From Pachyrhynchus sulphureomaculatus (lineage: Eukaryota > Arthropoda > Insecta > Coleoptera > Curculionidae), in NCBI GenBank assembly GCA_019049505.1, contig CM032456.1, positions 71,154,726 to 71,218,725 of the forward strand: DNA of 64,000 bases, read 5' to 3'. Below the pieces are notes generated by a model, which saw nothing but the letters and a program-made list of their open reading frames with translations, was not told the DNA's origin and did no database searches. This document shows, one piece after another, positions 48,171-59,520 of this stretch (positions within the stretch are counted from its first letter, which is position 1; each line of letters opens with the position of its first letter). Both the position numbers and the translations under genes were made by a program.

Positions 48171-48236
48171 CCAAAAATTACTTTCTCTCACCCTATCTCT
48201 AAAAGTACTGATCAAAAAATTTCGAAAAAATTCCAG

Positions 48237-49939
48237 TATATGGTATTATCCATAAAGGGTAGATACCAAAGATATAAAAGAATACGAACAGAAACCCCCG
48301 AATTCGAAAGAAAAACAAAAACGGAATACTGGTAGAGATACACAAAAAAATTAAAATCAGACTTCTACGGTTAACAAAAACAAATCTGGAGATCCATAAG
48401 ATAGCAAAGAACTGAGACGAAAGAAATAATAGAGTATACACACGTGAAGAAAGGAACGTGGATAATATATCTTACACAATTATATAAAAGGAAACAGAGA
48501 TAACGATAAACGAAGAAACATATATAACGGAAGAAAACGTAATAGAAGCACTGGAAAAATTAAAAAACCGTAAATCTCCCGGCGAAGACCAAATAGCTAA
48601 TAAAATAGTAAAATATGGGAGACACTGTCTGGTTAAGCAACTCCAGACACTTATACAGACGATTATAAGATTGAATAGAATCCTAGATGAATGAAGAACA
48701 GCGACAGTTACACTAATGCACAAGAAGGGAGAAAAAGAAGATCCAAATAACTATAGAGGCATAAATCTACTAATCTGTACACTTAGATTAACAACTAAGA
48801 TTATTACAACGAAAAACAAACGCGAGAACACAACTGGAAGAACAGCAAGGATTCAGAAGTGCACATGCACTGATGTCGTATTCATTGTAAGACAGGCAAA
48901 AGAAAAATCCATTCCAGCATACTTGAGCCCGATGGACTTAAAAAAAGTTTTCGACAATTTGCAAATAGAAGACGTTATTCATCTATTATATAACAGGAAC
49001 ATCCCATTAGACCTAATTAAAACTATCGAGAATATACATAAAGACAATAAAGTAGTCGCAAAATTAGCAGAAGAAATCGCAGAACCAATCAACTATGAAT
49101 CTGATATCAGGCAGGGAGACTCTTTAAGTCCTCTTCTATTTAATATTTTCATGGTTGAGATTATAAAGAATGTTAAAAGAAAGAAGGGATATAGAATGGG
49201 TAACAGAGAACTTAAAATTATATGTTATGCAGATGAGGCGATAATAATGGCTGAGACCGAGAACGATCTGCAAAGGCTGGTATACGAATTCTATATAACA
49301 ACAAAACAATAAAATATGTCAATCTAAACTAAAATAACCAAGACAATTGTAATAGCAAAGAGCCGATTAGGTGCAAGCTGGTGGTGGAAGATAAACCAAT
49401 AGAACAGGTGATGGAGGACATCAAAATATCTAGTATCGGAAAAATCGAGGAAGAAGTAAAACATCAAGTCAACAAGGCTAATAGGATAGCGGGATGCCTC
49501 AATAATACCATATTTAAAAATAAATTCTTCTCCGTGGAGATCAAAACAAGAATATACCAGAGCGTAATACGACCAGTAATGACTTACACATCTGAAACAA
49601 GACTCGATACAAGTATAACACAGAGGATGCTGGAATCAACTGAAATGAGAATACTTAGGAGATGTACAAACAAGACACTGAGGATAGAGAAAGGAGTGAA
49701 GACATAAGACGCACATGTAATATAGAAAATATCAACCAGTGGATAAGAGGAAGAAAAGTGGAATGGGATCAATACATAGGAAGAATGGCAAACAACAGGA
49801 TAGTACGGATAGCAAGAGACAAGTCACCGAATGGAAGAAGATCAATTAGATTTCCAAGAAAGAGATGTACCGACGATCTGTAGAGCAGGGAACAAAGAAA
49901 ACAGGCAATAGTGCCTAGCTATAAGTCGGAAGAAGAAGT
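48237..49939 (+). mobile_element. RTE-like LINE inserted in repeat copy B
   Basis: 1.7-kb 5'-truncated LINE on the plus strand carrying most of the reverse transcriptase and the C-terminal domain. It lies between the GAAAAAATTCCAG and GTGTAGATTGAGTGAAAAAT parts of the interrupted repeat. No clear poly-A or tail repeat is seen at its 3' end (GGAAGAAGAAGTGTA). Confidence 0.78.
48480..49885 (+). pseudogene. LINE reverse transcriptase, active site YADE
   Basis: The fingers region reads EITINEETYITEENVIEALE and KNRKSPGEDQIANKIV (48495-48610). After a TGA near 48692 the frame 48716-49312 is open, with KKGEKEDPNNYRGINLL, the first catalytic Asp in SPMDLKKVFDNLQIEDV, and IRQGDSLSPLLFNIFMVEII. The active site reads CYADEAIIMAETEND, with Glu replacing the second Asp of YADD. 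The C-terminal domain (VEIKTRIYQSVIRPVMTYTS, ILRRCTNKT, then RGRKVEWDQYIGRMANNRIV and SPNGRRSIRFPRKRCTDDL) follows in shifted frames. The active-site change alone should inactivate it. Confidence 0.84.
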
Positions 49940-49990
49940 GTAGATTGAGTGAAAAATATCACGAGTGTATTATGTTTGATAATTTATCTC

Positions 49991-50150
49991 ACCAAACAGA
50001 AAAAGCAAAAGAGGCAATCGGTAATTTAGACAGGATAGAAAGATATGAAAGGAAATATGAAAAAAAAACATATAGAATAACTCAACTCCACGGGCCTTAC
50101 ACTCCTAAAAAAGGGATAGAAAGGCATAAGGATTACGTAAGTAAGTAAGT
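49991..50150 (+). mobile_element. LINE 3' tail with (AAGT)n, second family member
   Basis: ACTCAACTCCACGGGCCTTA (50082) through GGCATAAGGATTACGTAAGT AAGTAAGTA matches the 3' end of the LINE at 27931-28970 in inverted orientation. The preceding 90 bp (KERYERKYEKKTYRITQLHG in one frame) correspond to the protein end. It is a severely truncated insertion in copy B. Confidence 0.82.
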
Positions 50151-50626
50151 ATAAAAAAAAACTGTTTGACTTGACAATATGGTCGAGACTTTTTTCGTGA
50201 AAGTTGTGAATTTAACCGGGGCTAAGAGCTGGGAAATATCAATACTTATCCGGTGCAAAGAGCATAATGACTGGTGACCAACGGATAGGTACCGAGAAAA
50301 AAGAATTTTATTTTTTTTGTCATATTGTATCATTAAACAAATATTTAGGTAGCTAATATTTGTTTTAAACTTTTACTACAAAGAGGTCTTGTTTTTTATA
50401 TATTCCTGGTAATTCTTATATTGCAAATGAATGTGTGACTGAATTTCACAGAATATTTCAACAATCACGGTACGAAACACTGTTTGTGCAAGTTCAATTT
50501 GCACTTGACCTTTTTTATATTAGTCTAGGTCAAACTTTTGGCGGACTGATTCCTAGCATTCCCATAAATTGAATATTAGTATATAGTAATTGTCATTAAG
50601 TCACAACTAATATCCTAATAAATAAC

Positions 50627-51316
50627 CGGTCAAGTGCAAGTTGAACTTGCACAATTAGTGTTCCGTACGTTGATTGCTCTTAAAATAAAATATGTTGTTA
50701 CGGTGGTATAAAATGATCAGTGACTTCACAAAACACACCCCACATGAGTTTTTAACAAAGTTTTGTTTTTCCAATCTTTACTGAAAATTGATGACCTTGA
50801 ATTTTTTTTATTTTTTTTTTTATATACCAGATAAATTATTAAAGGTAATGCACTCGTGATAATTTTTGTTCAATCTACACCCTCTGGAGAATATTCCATA
50901 ATTTTTTTCAAAATTTTTTGATCAGTACTTTTCGAGATAAGGTGGGGGGACAGCGATTTTTCGCGATTTTTTAAAAATAATACAAAGAAAAGTTTGCGCA
51001 AGTATTACATTATATATATATTTTATTCGTGTTTTCACAAGCTTTCATTTGACACCACACTCGATGACCTACTAAAAAATTTTTTTTTTCACTTCCGATT
51101 TCACCCCCCAAAACTAACCCTTTAAGTCGAAATTTGACTTTCAAAACTACACGGCTTTAATGAGGCCATCAATTCCTATATTATTACCAAATTTCAACTT
51201 TCTATGACAAATAGTTTTGGAGAAAATTGGGTATGACAGACAGACAGATAGACTGACGGACAGACAGACAGACACCGAAGTCATCTTATAAGTGTTGCGT
51301 ACGGAACACTAAAAAA
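50627..51316 (-). mobile_element. GTTCCGTAC repeat family, copy E, uninterrupted full-length
   Basis: The cleanest copy, about 690 bp. The left end is GGTCAAGTGCAAGTTGAACT TGCACAATTAGTGTTCCGTAC. The right end is a GACAGACGGACAGACAGACAGACA-type tract followed by TAAGTGTTGCGTACGGAACA CTAAAAA. It has no open frame of note. It lies 115 bp from the end of copy B in inverted orientation, so the two GCAAGT hairpin ends face each other. Confidence 0.87.
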
Positions 51317-53586
51317 CTTTAAAAGGAGTTAAATTTTAAAATTATGACAAATATTTCAAAAATTATTGGATTCTATTGTACATACATAACCTAAAAATAT
51401 AACACAGAGAGTGTTTTGTGAAGTAAAAGGCTATTCAGAGCTAAAATCTATTGTTAATATGAAACTGAATGTTTTCTGCAAATAGTAACTTAGAGTTTGT
51501 AAGAAATATACTTCTAAACGAGAAGGTTCAAGTGAGTGTGGTATATGTTGTAAATATATTTTTATTGTACTTTAAATTATAAGAAATTTTACTTTTAAAT
51601 ATGTTTTAAATGTCAACAATATTTTTAATCGGGTAAATGAATCACTGATTAAAACTATGGCGCCTCTTTCTCTGCAGGATCTATTTCTAAAAAACAATCC
51701 AATCTGTAAAAAATAAAAATTAATCTTGTAAAATAATGTAGTAGTTAAAAATTGTCGAAGGAGTTTTTGTTTCAAAAATAAAAAATTTACGGTGTTTCAA
51801 ACTTGAGTATGCAATTTTGGACCAAGAAAATGTATGTTTAATTAATTATAAAAATTGTCTATTAGAAAAATGAAAAAAAAAACCTCTCGAAGAATTTAAA
51901 TATATTTTAAAAAAATTATTAAGATTTAAAAAAAAAAGTTAAAAAATATTAAAAAATAATTGAGTAATATTGCAGACAGTGTCTGAAAACAAGTAGCGGT
52001 TCCAATCCGACGCCAAATAAAAATTTGAATAATTCTTGGAAGTATAGAAAATAAAAAATCTGTAAAAAAAAAATCGAATTTTTGAAAATTCGAGGTTTAT
52101 GTAACCCCTTAATACACAATCCTTGCAGCATATGTGTTTACACAGTGAATAACATTTTTTATTAAACAGGAGGGGGCCTTGTATTCAAATAGGAAACAGA
52201 AATCAAGAAATTTAATGGTTATTTTTATATACCAGATAAATTAACAATGTTACTTTAAAGAAAGATTCTTAAAAAAATATACTTGTACCTGATTCATTGC
52301 TACAGTATATTTACTATACATTCGTGACCCAATCAAGGTACTCTAATTTACTTTGTTCTACGAAAGTAGATAAAGATTTAGGTACAACAATAATTTTCTT
52401 GTAAACAACACGATTGAAAATAGCTAGCAATAAGCAACAAATTATTTTAATATGAAGAGTAGAATCCTCAGACTTTCGACAGACAAGTAGATAGGTACGG
52501 CTTTAATATCTGCAAATATTTGGCAATGAACATCTATAATCGTTTATGAAAATGAAATTTAGTATAGAGGATAGAATAGGTCTCAGGTATTGTAGCACTC
52601 CTGGGAGGGTACCAAAAGAAAGAGATTTAACTAACTGAAATCGTTATATTGAGACTGACTGAAAAAAAATTACGGGTCAGTAAGACAAATCAAAGGCTTT
52701 CAACTTGGCCAAAATAATTTTGTGAATTATTCTGTTAAAAGCTTTAAAGTAATCGGTAAATCCTGCATTAACTTAGCCCTTATTGCCAATAATACTTCCT
52801 AAAAATGATTAGAAACGTGGTGGTTATTTATTGTCGCCTCAAGTAGCCATGTTTTAAACTAAAAGGCCGTTCAATTTTACTTACCATATAATAACTCTAT
52901 AATTACATATGTCACACTTATCCCTTTTTTTACTATATTTTGTGGATCTTCCCGCACTGAGGATAAGTATCCACAATTAGTGATAGGTTAAAAATTTTAG
53001 TTTATAGATTCTTGGATAGTATTCTTGTCGAAAAAGTGGTATCGAGCAAGCGTTTGCCTAAGTTCATTGGATTGCTGTTGATATTTTTTTATGTCCAGAT
53101 GAACGAAGATACAATACCCAAAGTAGTGTCCATGATCTTCCTATCAGACGATATAAAGGCTCGAATAGCACAGGTGTTTCTATTTTTCCTCTGTACCTCC
53201 AGAAGAATTTATTCATGTTGTTATTCAGTTCCAGATATATACTGACAATTATATTTAGAGTGATCGAAATTTTACACGTAGATTAAGAATGAAACGAAAT
53301 CGCACAGCATAATTGAAGAATACTTAAGGCGGCTGAAAATACAGTACCACCCACTGTGGCATAATCTATTTTTTTCCTATGCAAATGGCTTGCTCTTAAG
53401 TCAGAGAGCTAGTTACAGTTATTTAGAACACTAATTATTATGTTTTCTAAAGTTGGGCAATTTACTGGCTAATAATCGAGCCTAGAGTAAAAATAGGAAA
53501 CGCAAGGTATCACAACTGTTATTAAATTAGTATCTTATCAACGACACAATGAAACAAAAATGTTGAAGTTGAAAATAAACAGTAAT
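51317..53586. other. No recognisable gene
   Basis: About 2.3 kb of AT-rich DNA. A 77-codon frame at 53012-53245 has no domain and is not called. Confidence 0.4.
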
Positions 53587-53590
53587 TTAA

Positions 53591-55859
53591 CCGCTTAACG
53601 ACTGTACCCGAGATAACTCGGGCACGGTCAACGTTTCGATTTTCCTATGCCCGGGCCTAACTCGGGCATCTCTAATTTTTATGGATGTTATGCGCCATCA
53701 CCCGAACTGTCTCGTGAAAAGCGGGAATACGCATTTTTACACATTTAACTCAAACCCCTAGGGTCTTGTCGGATTTTTGCGACTGTTTATTTGATCTTGA
53801 GGCAAAATAAGCTGCCAGCGGGTAAATTTAGTTTGTGTTGCGACTTGATAAGTTTTGTTGCGCTGCTTCTGTGAATTAAATTTTACGTGAGTTTTTGTCT
53901 ACAATAAGTAAATATATTTATTATACCTGTTATTTACATTTTAGTAGCTGAAACCCAAGTACTTAGTATATCATGGACAGGCACGATTATGATCTGTCAG
54001 ATGAGTCAGAAGTTGACGAACCAATAGACGAAAGTGGCTCTGATACATCTTACGGCAATATTTCAAGTAGTAGCTCGAATTCAGATAATTCGGCGGATTT
54101 ACTTGAAGCACGTGATTGGTTTGAATTGCAACCTGATTCCCCAGCCCCACCATCATTCCCTTTTACGGCTGTACCGTCTATAAATTGTGTATCCTGCAAT
54201 GATTGGAACATGTTGGATTTTTTTGAACAGTTCGTTGACGACGATCTGGTTGGCCATATAGTAACAGAAACCAACAGGTATGCTGAGCAAAAAAAAAGAG
54301 GAAAAATGTGGTACCCTGTGACTAGCGAAGAAATTAGAGTCTTTTTAGGATTGACAATTTTACAAAGCGTTATAAAAAAACCAGAATTGCGTCAATACTG
54401 GTCAACCGATCCTCTTTTGGTGAGTTTGCCAGTTGTATGAGCAGAAATAGATTTGAGGCTATCCATCAAAACATCCATTTTTCTAATAATGATGAATTTG
54501 ATGAAGTAACTCATCCAAACCCAAAACTTAATAAAATATGGCCAGTATACGAAAAATTGGTTAGCAAGTTTCAAGAACTGGTCGTACCTGAAAAAAAACC
54601 TGTCTATTGACAAAAGTCTCCTTTTATATAAGGGTAGACTTGGTTGGATCCAATACATTCCACTAAAAAGAGCTCGATTTGGTATAAAAAACCTATTTAC
54701 TGTGTGAATCTAAAAGTGGTTATGTATGGAATTTTATCATCTACACTGGAAAACAAACCAACCTTGACAAAGACTACGAAAATCTACCAATTTCGTCGCA
54801 AGTTGTCATGACGCTGTCTAAGCCATTGTTAGAGAAGGGCTATTGCATAACGATGGATAATTTTTATAACTCCCCCAGCTTGCGGATTTACTTATTACAA
54901 AGAAAACCGACGTTTATGGAACACTAAAATTAACACGGAAAGAAGTTCCTTCAGAGCTAAAAAAAAAGAAGCTGAAAAAAGGAGAAGTTGTAGCCTTTCA
55001 AAGAGGTAAAGTTTGTGTCCTAAAGTGGAAAGACAAGAAAGATGTTTCTTTGATTTCAACCATTCATACGAACACCTGTGTAGAGGTAGAAAAACCAAGA
55101 GAGGTTATAATAAAGCCGAAAGTTATCATCGATTATAACGACACCATGGGCGGTGTTGATCGGGTGGGTCAACACTTAGCAGACTACAACCTTCCAAGAA
55201 AGCGTGGAAAAAAGTATTACAAAAAAATATTTTTTCATTTATTAGATTTGGCACTGTGGAACTCTTTTGTGTTATATCGAAAAACTGGAGGAACAAAGTC
55301 AGCACTAGTTTATAGGTTGGATCTAATCAAACAGATCATGGAAAAATATCACCGCACGGAATTTTCTTCTAGAAAAGGACGACCTTCAAGCCAACCTACA
55401 CCACTTAGACTGACAGGTCGTCATTTCCCTGAGTGTATCCCGGCAACCGAAAAAAAAACAATTTCCAACTCGGCAATGTGGTGTATGCTGTAGAGTGCGT
55501 GATGCAAAAAAGTTCGAAAGGAAACACGCTACTACTGCCCTATTTGTGACGTACCGCTCTGTGTTACACCTTGCTTTAGAGTATATCATACAGTTAGTAC
55601 TATTTAGTTGATAAGATAAGCCACTTTTTTGTTATTTGGCTCAAATTTTGTTTCAAATTAGCATTTCTTTGAAAGCCTGAGTTAATTCGGGTGATGTCAA
55701 GAACAGAATTAAAATGTTTTATTTTTTGTGAAAACACTTGTTTTTTTGAAACTTTAAAAAAACATATTTGGTAAGTTCTATTTGCAGATTTAACACATAC
55801 CATAAAAAAAATCGGGCATTTTGGTCCTACTTTCCCAAATAAATTCGGTCGTGAAGAGG
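53591..55859 (+). mobile_element. piggyBac-like transposon with TTAA target sites
   Basis: TTAA at 53587-53590 and 55860-55863 flank termini CCGCTTAACGACTGTACCCG and (inverted) CCTCTTCACGACCGAATTTA. The subterminal DNA is rich in CTCGGGCA-type motifs: ACCCGAGATAACTCGGGCA (53607-53625), GCCCGGGCCTAACTCGGGCA (53651-53670), a CCCGAACTGTCTCG and, at the far side, GAGTTAATTCGGGTGATG (about 55678). The 2.27-kb length and one plus-strand transposase fit piggyBac. Confidence 0.92.
53973..55609 (+). pseudogene. piggyBac-like transposase, several frameshifts
   Basis: The ATG at 53973 starts MDRHDYDLSDESEVDEPIDE, the acidic N-terminus usual in the family. The core begins GKMWYPVTSEEIRVFLGLTI and is open to 54440. 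It then continues across frames with SRNRFEAIHQNIHFSNND, PVYEKLVSKFQELVVPEK, DKSLLLYK-like remnants with the first catalytic Asp near 54608, and a TMDNFYNSP-like second site near 54850. The stretch 55050-55493 is open, with IDYNDTMGGVDRVGQHLADY containing the third Asp, then YYKKIFFHLLDLALWNSFVL. The C-terminal cysteine-rich finger (CRVCDAKKFERKHATT, YYCPICDVPLCVTPCFRVYH across two frames) ends at about 55609. At least four shifts or stops are present. Confidence 0.88.
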
Positions 55860-55863
55860 TTAA

Positions 55864-56420
55864 TCAGGTTTGTCAAATTTTGAAAAACGCCTCTAGCCGA
55901 ATGCTTTCAAAAAGTTATGTAAAGGAGGATCTACTTCAGCCTTTATTTAGAAATAAAATGTATATATTTGATTCATATTAGAACATGGTAAATTACAGGG
56001 TTGAGCTCTCGTCTTTGTAGATACCTAAAGTGTATTTGTTAGGAGTTGATAGCAGAATTCTCTCATTGTAAATGCAAATACATGTTGGGGTACGCCCAAG
56101 GCAGAAAACCTCTGCTATAGAGTAGAGTCATAAAATGTAAATGATGATTCATCGGTAGTATAGCTGTCCGAGCGGAACCTGCTTTTAGTGTTTAAAAAAT
56201 CAAATTATCTTAAAAATAAAGTTACAGAAATATAAGATTTATTATCAAAAATTTTTTAATATATAGGTCTATGTAGATATATATACAAATTTACAATTCA
56301 CGATACATAAGTACTTTAATTACAATCAAAAACAAACATCATCTTCAAAATCTGAAGACTCGACTTCTCTTAAATTGATAATTAAGGGTTTTATTTCCAC
56401 ATTTTCTGCGACGTATTCGT
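55864..56420. other. No recognisable gene
   Basis: Spacer between the piggyBac element and the DDE_3-type transposase. No termini were recognised. Confidence 0.35.
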
Positions 56421-56427
56421 TAAGTTT

Positions 56428-57460
56428 TCACATTTTATTTTCTTCTTCTGTAACATATCGAATGACATTTTTCCTATCCTCTTTGATCCTCTCTATTCCG
56501 GCGAGTAATAATTGCCTTATGTCTTGAAGTTTGAAAGTGGTGTTTTCCTTTGCAACGAAACCTTTCATTTGTGCCCAACTGAGCTCTAGGGGATTCAATT
56601 CGCAGTGATATCGAGGTAATCTAAGCACTGTGATATTCCGTTCCTCTGCCATCTTATCGACTGCGTATTTCTTGAATTGTTTCACAATTTTGAGAAGTTC
56701 CGCTTTTAACATACAATCTATATGTTTGATTTTTTTGTCTTTGATCCATTGAAGAATATCCGCTTTCTTCCATGAATTTGTCGGTCATTCTAATAATCGA
56801 GAATGGTATGGGGCATTGTCTACTACTGTAACTGATTCTGTTGGTATACATTCAGTCATTTGTTGGAAGTACTCCTCAAAAACATCGGCCGTCATCTCCT
56901 CATGGTAATCTTTAGTTGAGTTTGATTCGAATTCCAACAAGCCTCCGTCGAGAAATCCGTTTTCACTACCAATATGTGCTATAATTAGCCTGCGACCTTT
57001 TCCTGAACGGGTTGTTTCCAATTGACCAACCTTCCATAAAAGCTTGTTTGGCACTTTTAATGTTTTTGTCAATCCAGAATTTTTTCACTGTGTCCCTTAT
57101 TAGCCCAAGGGTCATTTAAATAAAAAAATATTTCTTTCTTGCGTCTCGAAATTTTCTGATTGCTCGTAGATATTCTCTTCTCCAACAAATTATTTCTGTT
57201 TTATCGATAAGAATAGATTTTCTATTGGGTTTTTCCCAACAAAAATTCAGGCTATGAAGGATTTTCCATAATTTCCATTTTTTTTAATCTGGTAAGTCCT
57301 GATCTTCTCCAATTTCTTGCAAAACTTTTTTGGCTTGGCTTGTTGGCTGTTAATGCACTGGGGCATTGTGGACGTTAAGTGTTGTTTTTTCTCACAGGAA
57401 AAATGCTGATTTATAGACTCCGCGAAGTTCGACAGGGGCAAAACTGAAAGCTGAAGCCAT
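56428..57460 (-). pseudogene. Tc1/IS630-like transposase (DDE_3 type), decayed
   Basis: Reading down from about 57460, the N-terminal part is scarcely readable. From 57240 the blocks KPNRKSILIDKTEIICWRRE and YLRAIRKFRDARKKYFF appear, then NDPWANKGHSEKILD, the region of the first catalytic Asp. The open stretch 57072-56785 includes RRLIIAHIGSENGFLDGGLL and the second site VTVVDNAPYHSRLLE. The next blocks (DKFMEESGYSSMDQRQKNQT region) are frameshifted. The last open stretch ends LRLPRYHCELNPLELSWAQM with the final acidic residue, then KGFVAKENTTFKLQDIRQLL. The PYHCELNP-LE-W signature marks the insect DDE_3/IS630-like group. Element ends were not found. Confidence 0.8.
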
Positions 57461-59279
57461 CGTTGTGCTGATTTAAATTAAGCATATTATAGGTTTTTGC
57501 TTTATTTTTATACTTACACAGAATAATTTTATTGCATATTTAAGTACTTAATAATTTTATTGTACCTATTATTTTTAAGCTTTGTAACACTGTAGATTTC
57601 TAGTTCTTAAGAATTGTTAATTGTATTCGTTTAGGCCTTTGTCATACAAATAAGATTTTTAGTTTCATCATTTACTCATTAAAATAAACTTTGAAATGCG
57701 TTGATTTATATAGCATAATGTAAAGTTTAGAAGGCATGTAATAAAATATTTTTTAGAAAAAGTCGCACTGTTGTATAGAGACAGAAACTAAAGGTGATTA
57801 AAACTAAAAATGCAACTAATTGGTAGAGAAATTTCGGACGCTTATGGTTTATGACATTTTAATGTTTATAACCCATGTTGTATGCTCTCAACTCCAAACA
57901 AACGGACTATGAATATTAAAAGGTTCGCATTTTAGCTTTAAAGGTTGCTGGATTGTTCTATAAGACATGGCCATTTTCGTTACTTTCAGTATATTCTAGT
58001 ACAAGAAAGTTACGTAACTCCTACCAAGAGAATTTAGCGATTAAGGTTTGAAAGTAAAAAATATTAGATACATTTCTCTTTTTAAATATAAAGGTTATTA
58101 AAAAAATAAAGTAGTTACTGGCCTTATCAATCTTCTCTTAATATCTTCGGTACGACAATTCTTAGGAGACTAAACGGAAATCCTGCATTAAGCCATCTTC
58201 CTAGTATTTACATATCCACCGTTTTCCCAGTAGATGAAATGGAGAGACGAAAACCCCAAAACTAGGGTGGTAATATTATGGAGCAAAGACTGATAGAACA
58301 GATTTGGAGGAAAAAAATTGCAAAGAACTAAATCCCAAACTGGCAACAAGACTTTCAGTAAAAAAACCGTACGTGAAAAGGTAATATCTTATCCTATCAT
58401 AAAAGTGTAGTAGTAAAAAAGTGTAGTAAAACTGCGGTTTCTTAAATTGGCGTAGAAAGGTAGAATGCAGTAAAACGCCAGTTACTTATTCTTGTAGTAA
58501 GAATGTACGTAAAAAACGAAGTAAAATGATACAATAAAACTGAATAGCAAGATGCAGTAAAACCCTAGAAAGAAAAAAGCTCTACTATCCTATTAGGGTT
58601 TTTAATTTTTCTAAATAGATATAAATAAAATAAATGCCCTTATCTACGTCATAACGTGGTCTCAAGGGGATCTCAAAAACCAAATCATCCACACTGCGTC
58701 GTTTCGCCTTTTGCAAAAAAAAAACAAGAATGGTCCGTTTCTAGAATTTCAGAACGAATCGAAAAAGAGGTGGAAAAAACAATCTAGAACTTACCTATAA
58801 AAATGAGTTTTCGATCCGAAAGGGCAAAAAGGATTTAATTGTTGTACTCGAGCGACAAAAACAGGTGTATAAAGGAAGGACTGAACTGATTCATGGAAAA
58901 CTGATTCAATATAGCCAGTCAAATGTTAGAGAAACTAGACTGTGAGCATTAACTCGGACAGCGTGACTAGACGTTAGTTGAAAATAATTCCAGATAGTGG
59001 GGGCACGTTCAAAAGTTATTTTTAAAATAGAATATAAATGAAGAAATGAGATTAAGTAAACCATCGAAATGGATATAGCTATGTTGTTCTGAATCAATAA
59101 ATTGCAAAAACGTATTAAGCTTTATTATGTTTATCAAAGGTAGAAATGAAAAAGGATTTCTGAAAAGAGATATATACTAGAAATATTAAAATGGAAGGAT
59201 TATCTTACGGCCTATATAAAATTAACAAAAAAATCTGAAGAAGTGATTTGGATAAAGAAATTAGTAACGTATATAAACA
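57461..59279. other. No recognisable gene
   Basis: About 1.8 kb, AT-rich. A run of GTAGTAAAA/GCAGTAAAA-like words at 58405-58570 gives a weak internally repetitive look without a clear unit. Confidence 0.35.
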
Positions 59280-59520
59280 ACATTTCATGACCAGATATTA
59301 TAAAAATCCAGAGGATTTGCTTGGATAAGACATGTTGAACGAAGAAGATAAATGGGCTATTATTTTATGCAAGGAAAAAAAAACGTCTACCAGGTTAACT
59401 CAAACAGAGAACATTAACAGTGTCAATAGGAACCTTCAAGAACTTAATGTGCCAGTTTCTTGTGAGACTGTAGTATTAGATCGGGCGTGGTGTCGGGTAG
59501 CTAAAACGCTATAGCGTTGT
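59280..59520 (+). mobile_element. LINE C-terminal fragment
   Basis: SRGFAWIRHVERRR (59310-59350 in one frame) corresponds to the conserved LRW-GHVERM block of RTE-like LINE proteins. INSVNRNLQELNVPVSCETV VLDRAWCRVAKTL (to 59514, another frame) matches the protein end, with the DRA-WR motif drifted to DRAWCR. No tail repeat was recognised. Confidence 0.6.

Larger units (their letters stand above)
47226..50512 (+). mobile_element. GTTCCGTAC repeat family, copy B, expanded by nested insertions
   Basis: Starts AGTGTTCCGTACAGAACACT (47231) and ends ACACTGTTTGTGCAAGTTCA then ATTTGCACTTGACC (50512), the two family termini. Its ~700-bp body is scattered over 47226-47528, 48171-48236, 49940-49990 and about 50151-50512. 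Between these lie an inverted family copy (C), an RTE-like LINE and a second LINE tail. Family consensus order is preserved across every break, which is what identifies the pieces as one element. Confidence 0.78.

Noticed and set aside
50627..51316. Helitron for the GTTCCGTAC family, because of a terminal hairpin
   Set aside because: Bases after the hairpin (CACTTGRCC) do not fit the CTRR end, no TC start is seen, and copy C is not inserted cleanly between A and T.
53012..53245. 77-codon plus-strand frame with hydrophobic segments
   Set aside because: AT-rich hydrophobic translation without domain similarity; likely a chance frame.
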